DNA of 64,000 nucleotides from Cylicocyclus nassatus (Eukaryota > Nematoda > Chromadorea > Rhabditida > Strongylidae). The stretch lies in contig CATQJL010000223.1 in assembly GCA_958299035.1 (NCBI GenBank), forward strand, positions 49,706,302 to 49,770,301, in the 5' to 3' direction. Shown here in pieces: positions 54,701-63,700 of this stretch. The notes under the pieces were generated by a model, which was not told the DNA's origin, searched no databases, and worked only from the letters and a program-made list of their open reading frames with translations. Position 1 is the first letter of the stretch; each line of letters begins with the position of its first letter. The position numbers and the translations under genes are program-made.

Positions 54701-57700
54701 GGGTATATGTAATTGCCTGAATCATCGGTGGGTAGCACTTCCCCATCAGGGCCAAGAGGTCTTCCTTCTTCATCTTTTTCGATAACCGTTCCATCCTCAG
54801 TTACAAAGTTACCAGAAGCATCGGTTGGCAATGATGAGCCATCAGGGCGTTTTATTGGAACTATCACATGTCCACTTTCATCTGTGGGCAGTCCTTCAAT
54901 AACACCATATTGAGTTGGTGCAGTTTCATCCGTTGGCTTTGTCACTGGGAGAACGTAATCGCCTTTTTTATTTTTCTTGAGTGGCTCTCCACGCTCATCT
55001 ATTGGTACACCTTCTGCATTTGTAGGAATGATGGAACCTTGCGAGTCAACATAGCGCCCTTCTTGATCCATCCTCACAGGCTCGCCATCAACTATAAGTA
55101 GTGGAATCTTTGCTGCACCCTCGTCGACTGCTCCTTCGCCGGGCTCGACTACAAAGTAGCCTTCTTCATTTATAGGGTAAGGTTGTCCCTCGCTATCCAA
55201 CGGTCTTCCAATGGAGTCGGTGCTAATGACAGTACCAGTAGAATCAAGTGGACGGCCTCTGTCATCTAGTGGTATAGCGTTCCCATTGGCATCAACCATC
55301 TTAATAATGGGCATGTTATTATTATCCACTGGAAGTGGCCTTCCACCTTTATCAACCAGTGGGTATATCCACACTCCTTCTTTGTTTTTGGGAAGTTCTC
55401 TACCATATGGGTCGCGAGGAATCCCATCGTCATCAACGGTTATTGGATTTTCGTTGTTGTCTAGCAGTTCACCCTCAGAATTCATCTTGAGCGGGACACC
55501 ATCGGGGCCCACAACGTGCGGCACTTCACGTCCGCTCGAATCTGTCGGCCTTGATGTAGACTCCACTTCTTCATATTCAAGGATTCTTCCATCTGGACCA
55601 GTGGGCAAGGGAGATGAGTCGAAACCGACGTATCTGCCTGACGCATCGGTGGGGGCAACTTTGGCTTCTTCCTCACCAGCAGTGGAAGGTGTGCTGCTTA
55701 GAATCTCTACTGGTTGCACTTCCGTTGTCAAGGACGGGGGAGTCACCTGAAATATACTTGTGATCTTTACACTCAAGACTACCGCGTACGAACCCTAACG
55801 ATGGTATACGTTGTTGGAGTGTCTGTCGAAGGTTCACACGACTTTTGGTCTTCGCCCAGCACAAAGCCGCTATGGCAATAGCATTTCGAAGCAATCGTAC
55901 CATCCTCCTTTTCCTCAAATGTGCACGCATGAGCGCAGTCACATGTTACTCCTAAAAGTAAACTTATTCAACGACGAGTTCTTTACAAAAAGCAACTGTA
56001 ATCTGTAGTCTGCGAATATTGCATCGGGCAAGACGCCAAATGGTGCGGCAAGACCGCTTGAGGTATGCCCGAGGCCCAAAACCACTCTAAAGGCTGCTGC
56101 TTGACGAAGGCGCAGAAGCAGTATTAGTTGAGCGGGCGCGAACACTGCGCGCGCTTATCTTCAACGTCGTAAATCCTGCGTCTCATGCGCTTTGCGGCCA
56201 ATACCGCGCTCGCGCTCAAAAATATTGCGCCTCCGTCATGCGGCAGCCTATAGCTAAGCGAAAGGCGGCTCAAACAAGTGACGCTAAGCCTTCCGTCAGT
56301 ACTCCTGTCGCAACGTACTTATAGCATCGAGTCATGTATCTGCCTCCCCTCTCCCCCCCCCCCCCTACTGTGGCACCGTGCCACTTCAGCACCGGGAGTT
56401 TTTGTGAAGGAACAAAACTGGGCGCGGCGAGCGGGGTATTACTCCTGACTAGCCACGTGAATATCTCTTCCCAAGGCAATCTCACGGCTACATTCATACT
56501 GTTCTCGAAGTTCGGGAACATTTCCAGCACAACGCTTGTTTCGAGCGCTATGCTGGAACGTTTCCCAACTTCGGAAACAGTATGAACGCAGCCTACGCGC
56601 CAAAAATGGATGATTGTTTAATTGGCGGACCGCTCACAAACCAGAAAAGTACAAGGATCGCAAATGCCACATTGCCAAGCCAATGCCAGAAATCTATGTA
56701 CACCAAAAATATTGCTGTGAGGCCATTCGCGCTCGGGAATTCCACACCCACGAACTTCTCTTTCCTCGTGCGCACTCGTCCCTATTTTTTCTGCTCTTTC
56801 TCCCTTACAGTCATCAAGTGTCTTGGACGCAGCAACGTTGCACTCAGGGCAGAACACGAACGGCCCTAGAACTCGAATGGAGGCGCATGCTCTAGCTTCG
56901 AGTTGAGTACAGTGTGGGATATACGCGTATGCCATTGCTTTTCCTAATGCGTCAGATTCCGGAAAGGTGCATTTTTATATGTACAGTAAGTTTCGACCCG
57001 CTTTAGGCGGAAATTGGATTGGCGGGAGTCCGCCTCGCAACAGCTTGCGCCGTTTCGCAGCTACAGTATATCCTATCCTGCTGAGAACCCATGTCTGCGT
57101 CTCTTCAATCTCCTTAGTCCTTGCTTGGCAAAATGCCAGCGCTATGCGCTCGCAAAGCCTCCAGCGATGTGCATGCGCTGCTCCACGTAGAATGTCTCGC
57201 GTAATCCGGGATGAAACCGACTGTATATATAGCAGCGCAGTGATGGAATGGGTTCGGAAAGTACCACTCATGGTGCAACGTTCATTTCATAGAAGATATG
57301 ACCCTATACTTACCGCCTGGAGGTGTTCTGACAATCACTGGTTCGTTAGGAAGGCTGTCACCGTCGACGAATTCTGCCGCAACCTGCACAGAAAAAGTTA
57401 TATTAGGAGAAACAATTGCAAGGGAGCTGTGATACCTGAACCGCGTAATCGGAATCGGGTTCAAGTCCTTCGAGAACAACTCCGCTAGTCGCATCAGGAC
57501 TGGTCTCGTAGTGTTTGATATTGCTAGGATCGTCCACCTTCCACACTTTTATCGAGTATTTCTGAAACACGTATTTTTATGCGCTTCCAATGGATGCATT
57601 CGCCTGAAACTATCGTTTGCTCGCTTTCGCTAGAGTGGGCGGAGCACTGTCTACATACACGCGCGGCGGCTTTGGTTGGCGAGAGAGTACAAAAAACAAT

Positions 57701-60700
57701 GCTCTAGGATGGAGGTTTATCGACCGATTACATGTCATGTCATGTCTGCAGTGGTCCGCCCACTCTAGCGAAAGCGAACGAACGATATATGCATAGTTCT
57801 AGTTAGAGCATGACGCCGACTCCAGCACATATTGATTGGCGCTCATAGTGCGCCATACAACCGATAAGCAATCAGGTTTATCTGCGCAGCCGCAGCGACT
57901 GCGTCATGTGATTGGTCGTTGATAATTGTCTTTAGAGTGAGACATGAATCGAATTCGTTCAAGACAGCTGCCCCTAATATAACCCCTATTGCCATATGCG
58001 CAAGCAGTCAACTGAGTTTGAGGTAGAACAAAAATCAACGAAGAGGAACAATGGACTACCATAATTGCCTGACATATGGAACTGTCCACTCCCGGGTTCC
58101 TGCTACGCCGTGAGACACTAAACGCGGAGAGGGTATATAGCTGTTATAGGCTTTGGCAATTCTAGGCAATCGTGTCAAATGCGGCCATTGCTCGTGCGTA
58201 TGCCAAAGTTTTGCGAGATTCGTTTCACTCTCAAGCGGTTTCCTCCCATATGATGCTAGTATAGTGAAGCTGAGAAGCATTAGAATGTTCGTTTGTTGAG
58301 GTGTTCAAAGCTTTGCGGCACTTATACGTGAAGACAGCAGATATACACTCGAGTAGATTTGCCGCTCAATATCTTAGACAATCACAAATGACTTCCGGGA
58401 GAAACTAAGCTTCTAAAACTTCGGGGGGATACCCACTGGAGCTGCCAGGTAGGGCGGGGCTCACCCACACGGCCCATTGGGAGCGTCCCCGGGAGTTTTA
58501 GAAGTTTTAGAGGGTTTAGAAGTTCGATTCCCCCGGAAGTCATTTGCGATTGTCTGAGGTAGTGTGCTTGCACTGCAGGTTAGAGTGCTGTAAAAGTTGC
58601 GCGTAAACAAACAGCCACGCCATTAGCCGGATTTACGCGGGCAATTGGCCAGCGTCACAGGTAGCTATTTGTTCACGCGCAAATTTTGTCGCATTTTACC
58701 TGCAGTGCAAGCAAATTATATTGAGCAAAAATCTAATCGACTGTAGCTGTCACCACCTGACAGTGCCCTATAGTTTTTTGCCAATTGAGTCTACTTGATA
58801 GTAGCCGTGTACTCCACATTTCGCTAAATCGATGTAAGCTCAGCTATTAGCACGGATCTGCGTGTGAACCATAAAAAATGGGTACTTTTCCGTTATACGG
58901 ACCCATTTTTTCAAAAAAAGATATTGCTTCTATCCTTATACTAGCTGGCTTGCCCGGCTCCGCCGGGCCTGCCAGCTAGACCCGTGTACGTATGTTCCGA
59001 ATAGAAATTTTTATCTCTGAACCGATTGGGACCGAACTTTGCACACATACACTTCGGGGCAGGGAGCGTGTCACAGCCCACTTTTCGTTATCGATCGATG
59101 TCGATTTTACCGATTTTTTGCAAAATTTGAGCTAGGGGGCTAGGATTTTGCACAGGGGGGTAATCGAGCATGCTGATCACCCCGAAGGGGTGATCAGCAT
59201 GCTCGATTACCCCCCTCTGCCAAATCCCAGCCCTCTAGCTCGAATTTTGCAAAAAATCAATAAAATCGATATCGATCGATAACGAAAAGTAGCCTATGAC
59301 ACGCTCCCTGCCCTGAAGTATATGTGTGCCAAGTTTGGTCCCGATCGGTTCAGAAATAAAAATTTGTATTCGGAACATACGTACATACATACAGACAGAC
59401 ATACAGACAGACATACAGACAGACAGACAAACAGACATTCAGCTTTATATATAAGATCATATTTTGTCCCAGCTCCACAGGGAGGAGGTTCAACCTTCTG
59501 CCACGTGTCAAAAAAAATTTGACATGTCATCTACAAGTTTAACAGGTTCTACAAAGAGTTTGTTTGCCCTACCTATCGATGTAAGTTCAATCTGTTTTTT
59601 AGTTGATTTTGACCTCATTTCGATCAAACAGTTTGAAAATGAACATACTCATTAATAAGGGCGTACTATCACTAATGAACAGTTTAGACTTGCTCAGGTT
59701 TGAGAAGTGCGCTAGGATTCCGTCATTGGAGAGGCAAAATAAGCAGCCGCAAGGTACTTCATGCTATCATTCAGAGTCATTTCGGCTAAATTCGCATGGC
59801 GAAAAGGGTTTGAAGAGAAGTACACTTTTAATTCACTGCTGAAAGTAAGCAATATGTTCTAGCATAAGTTTGTGATTGTTTTGCGCTCATGTAAAACAGT
59901 TAAACAGCTCAAATATAACCACAAATCCTCTTTCGTCTCACCGGAAATGATCTGGAAAAAACGTCAAAATGAACCAAGACAAGTCAATTTTTTCGTGACA
60001 CGTGGCAAGGAAGCAGTCCTCGTAGAATCTAGGGAAAATTATTCTTACACTGAAGAATGCATAATGTGAGAGCCTTCTGAAAAAATGGGTCCGGATAACG
60101 GAAAAGTACCAAAAAATGTATCAATGAAGTATCGTGGTGTCCAGCTTCACAGTAGGTGGAGCATTCGCATATACACACAAAAAATTGACGGGGTTATCTC
60201 TATTGTCAAAGACTGCTCCTACATTCACACGTCACCAAAAACACCTCCGTATGAGCTGCGAGGTTTCGGCCGACTCTGTGCAGCCGATGACACCGAAAAG
60301 TTTTGGGAATGGTACTTCCGCAATTCGTGACAGAAAATTTATCGTGTGTGTATCATGTTCAGACCTGTTAAAACCTGAGAGAACGCACTACTGTTATTTC
60401 TCTACACGCACTAACAGGTGACACATGTTGTGACTTTGATAGGGATGTCGCATACACTTGTGTACAGTCTCCCTGAATTTCGCCGAAATCACCCACAAAA
60501 CAGAAATGTAAGTATTGCATATTTCACCTAGTGTTTATATATTAATTTTCCTCTGCTTACAGTCTCAAGTAGCGTTCTTTCTTTCGATTTTTTCTGGTGC
60601 AATAGCTTCATGGGACTAGAAACTGTAGCTAAGGAGAGGTAAGCATCCGCTCTACATTCAACCATATTTATTGCTTCTTGCCAGAACACTAAGCTGACAC

Positions 60701-63700
60701 AGAGACGCTTCTGCTTCAAAAGGAATGTGAAGAGGCGAAAGCACATATTCGTGAGAGGGAATAAGGCTGCGTTCATAGTTGCCCCTGTGTCAGCGCTGAG
60801 GTGGGAACAAAACGTACGGCAGCACATGCGGCTCGAAGCGCGTCGAAGGAAAAAATTGTGCGGGTAATGTCATCACTTGCAAGTATTTAGACTGATTACC
60901 CTAAAACCTTACAGATAAGTTCGCTTTTTTGACTCAGATAAGCCCGGGCTATAGACCCTTCGGATAAGTCCGCTCTAAAGATAATTCGTTTTTCTCCACT
61001 GTAATTACCCCCAAAATTCTTTTCAAATAAGTTCGAAGACTGTCAGAAGGTTAGGACTATTTGCAGACGAACCATCCGATGGGAGGCCCTATCTATGAGA
61101 CTTTAGGGTATTTGAATTTCATGAATTTTCAAATTAGCATTTGTAGGTTTTCTGTGCGCACATATAATTTTAAAAACCTGGAGAGCATACCAGAAATTTT
61201 TTCGGAGGGCATGTCTTACATATAAGGCTCCTTACACGACAATATTTTAAGTGTCCCCTCGAAAAAGAAAATTTGGGGCCACATTCAAGAGTTTTATGAG
61301 CTTACAGCCATGAAATAAACTCATGCAGGCCCTCATATTATGAATTGACGACTAGCTCAAACCACTAAATGAGTCAAGTGCATTTACATAGACGGATCTC
61401 CTCCGCCCATTCAGATTTTCTCACGTTCCAAAAAGCAAAATCGCAACATATTGCGAGCTTGATTTCAAACACTTAGAAGATACAGATGTTAGAGATTCCA
61501 AAGCTGTTTTCCGCATTTTTCGCTTCTGGGTGTAGTGCTAATATGAATAAGTGTCACTTTTTTTGGACCTGGCACATAATCTGACTTGCGCTATTCAAAC
61601 AAAACAAACAATGAAGAATAAAATGTAAATACCTTGACTGGTTGTGAAGTTACTGCCTCCTTGAAATCTACTACCGATTCGTCATTTATGTTCGTTCCTA
61701 CTCGAACTTCGCTAGGAGGCTCTGAAACCGACAGCTCAGTATGAAAGCTTCATTAACTTCCCATACAAAGAAAAGTCCACGAAGCTGCAAGTCCTTACTG
61801 GGAGTCATGACGAGCAGCGTTGGAGTCTGAATGCCTTTATCGGGACTGTCGACAACGAGGTAATAGTAGGTTCCTGGCTCCATGTCAGGTACAGCCACTC
61901 TTGTCAAAGTGGCTGAATCTGAAGGTACCACATTCCACTCATCTTTTGGCTTCTCGGGATCGTCGGTATACCGTATCACCCAGTCATTCTGAAACAACAA
62001 ATAGAATGGTGACAGTGGAAGAGTTATTTGTCACTCACCGGTGGCTTGAGGTAGTCTGGGAGGTTGTCACTGAACACCAACACTACCACACCGTTCTCGG
62101 ATTTTGAGACGACAAAATCATCCTTCCAGTCCGGTTCAAGACCTATAAAAAGTCAGTGGATTGAATAGGCACAAGTGCAATCTGTGTTTTAGGATTTTTT
62201 GCTAGTGCAAAAAAACCCAAACATTTTTACCACGTCGTCGGGTTACATACCTGGCAGAAGGTTGACGTTGATGGTCCAATTTGCATGTCCAAGTGGATTC
62301 TGTGCGACACAATTGAAGGTCGTGTCTTCTGTAATATTTGCCACCTTCAGCGAGAACTGAGCGTGTTTGGCTGCAGTGTCCACCTAAATAGGTAAGATAA
62401 TTTATACATGCGGTGTGTCTCAGAAAAATGTGTCGAACGTTTGATCGCTTGTAATTCTTTTGTCTAGCTTCGTAGACAATACTCAGGAACAATTACGTAG
62501 AGCTGGTTTGACTTAGCACTAGATTTCTGGTATGGAGCGAACACCTATCGCACCTCATTATTATAGGATTACGGTATGAATCTTTCAAAAGACTTCTGCG
62601 CCACTGAAAGCATTATTGGTTTGAGGAACTATTTGAAAAAGCTAAACTTTGTTATAGGTCATTTTTAGTATCGTGACGACTGATTTGACTTCGGTCGTTG
62701 CGCGTAAACCACTCAAAAAAGGGGTATCACCTCAAAACTCAACTCAGTCACTTCCAGTATGTAAATACCATCATATTTGAGCAAAAAAACCATTCAAGTA
62801 GCGATGAAAACCAAGAAAATGCGGTTGCCGGAGGACGCGTGCGTGTTGCGCGCGGCCGCGCCATCGTCACGATTTTTCAAATGCCCTATACCTATCTAGT
62901 ATTGCTGAATCCATATATGTGCTTCTCGCTTCATTATAGCTTATCTCAGCAGGAATGACAGGTACACCGTAAGAGCTGTTTTCAAATAATCATCAGAAAT
63001 CTAATTAATATCAATCAAACTGCTCTACGAACGTGTACAAAGTTTTCTACTACAATTGATGTTTCCAGTTCATCATAGAATTTGAAAAGATCTGAAATTT
63101 TCTTCAAATGGCAGTTGATTTGCAACAGCTACATCATACTGGAAGTTCCCTACCGTAATCCTACAAAGTATAGGGTGATGTGTGATTCCTTCCGCACTTG
63201 TAAATCAAAGATAAAGCCAGCCTCACAATACGATACCCTAAGATCCGCGAAAAAGAGAGTCATTTGCAATCAAGCCTTTGACACGTTTTGGGGCACCTTG
63301 TGCATTTTCTCAACATACCGTGCTCGGATCGATCTCGTACGTGCCACCTCTGATCCATTTCACGGAAGGCAGCGGCAGTCCTGTAGCATTGCAGGATACT
63401 GTGATCTGTGACCCGGGCAAAACATCGATGTCGGTGCTACCAGCCACTCCATTTTCACCAGTCGAGATTTGGATGTATGGCGCGTTTCCTGTAGGAATCA
63501 AATTGATTTGGTCGTCCTAAGAGAGGAGGACAGACCATCTGGCAATGTCTTCATGATGCAAGGTTCGGAAAACACGCTGGGGCCATCGGGATACATTGCA
63601 CGAATCTTGAATACATAGTCCGTGTCTGGTTGCAGTAGGTTCTGGATCCTGTGCGTCAACTTATTTGGATCGTCGATGACGATTTTCGACCTGGAACTCA

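Larger units (their letters stand above)
55952..57313 (-). other. Intron 9 (1.36 kb)
   Basis: Holds MITEs at 56091-56249 (family B) and 56486-56593 (family A) and a diverged family C copy at 56745-56880. A poly-C tract lies near 56354. No exon recognised. Confidence 0.6.
57562..61632 (-). other. Intron 7 (4.07 kb), repeat-rich
   Basis: Contains inverted-repeat elements at 57611-57787, 58375-58556, 58567-58711 and 58941-59457, an inverted pair 58877-58912/60078-60112 that encloses the last, and a lone family A terminus at about 60764. From 60800 to 61630 I see nothing recognisable. Confidence 0.6.

Noticed and set aside
58381..58556. Possible tRNA or SINE because of AGTTCGATTCC
   Set aside because: No A-box or cloverleaf at the right distance; the sequence is simply the arm of a foldback element.
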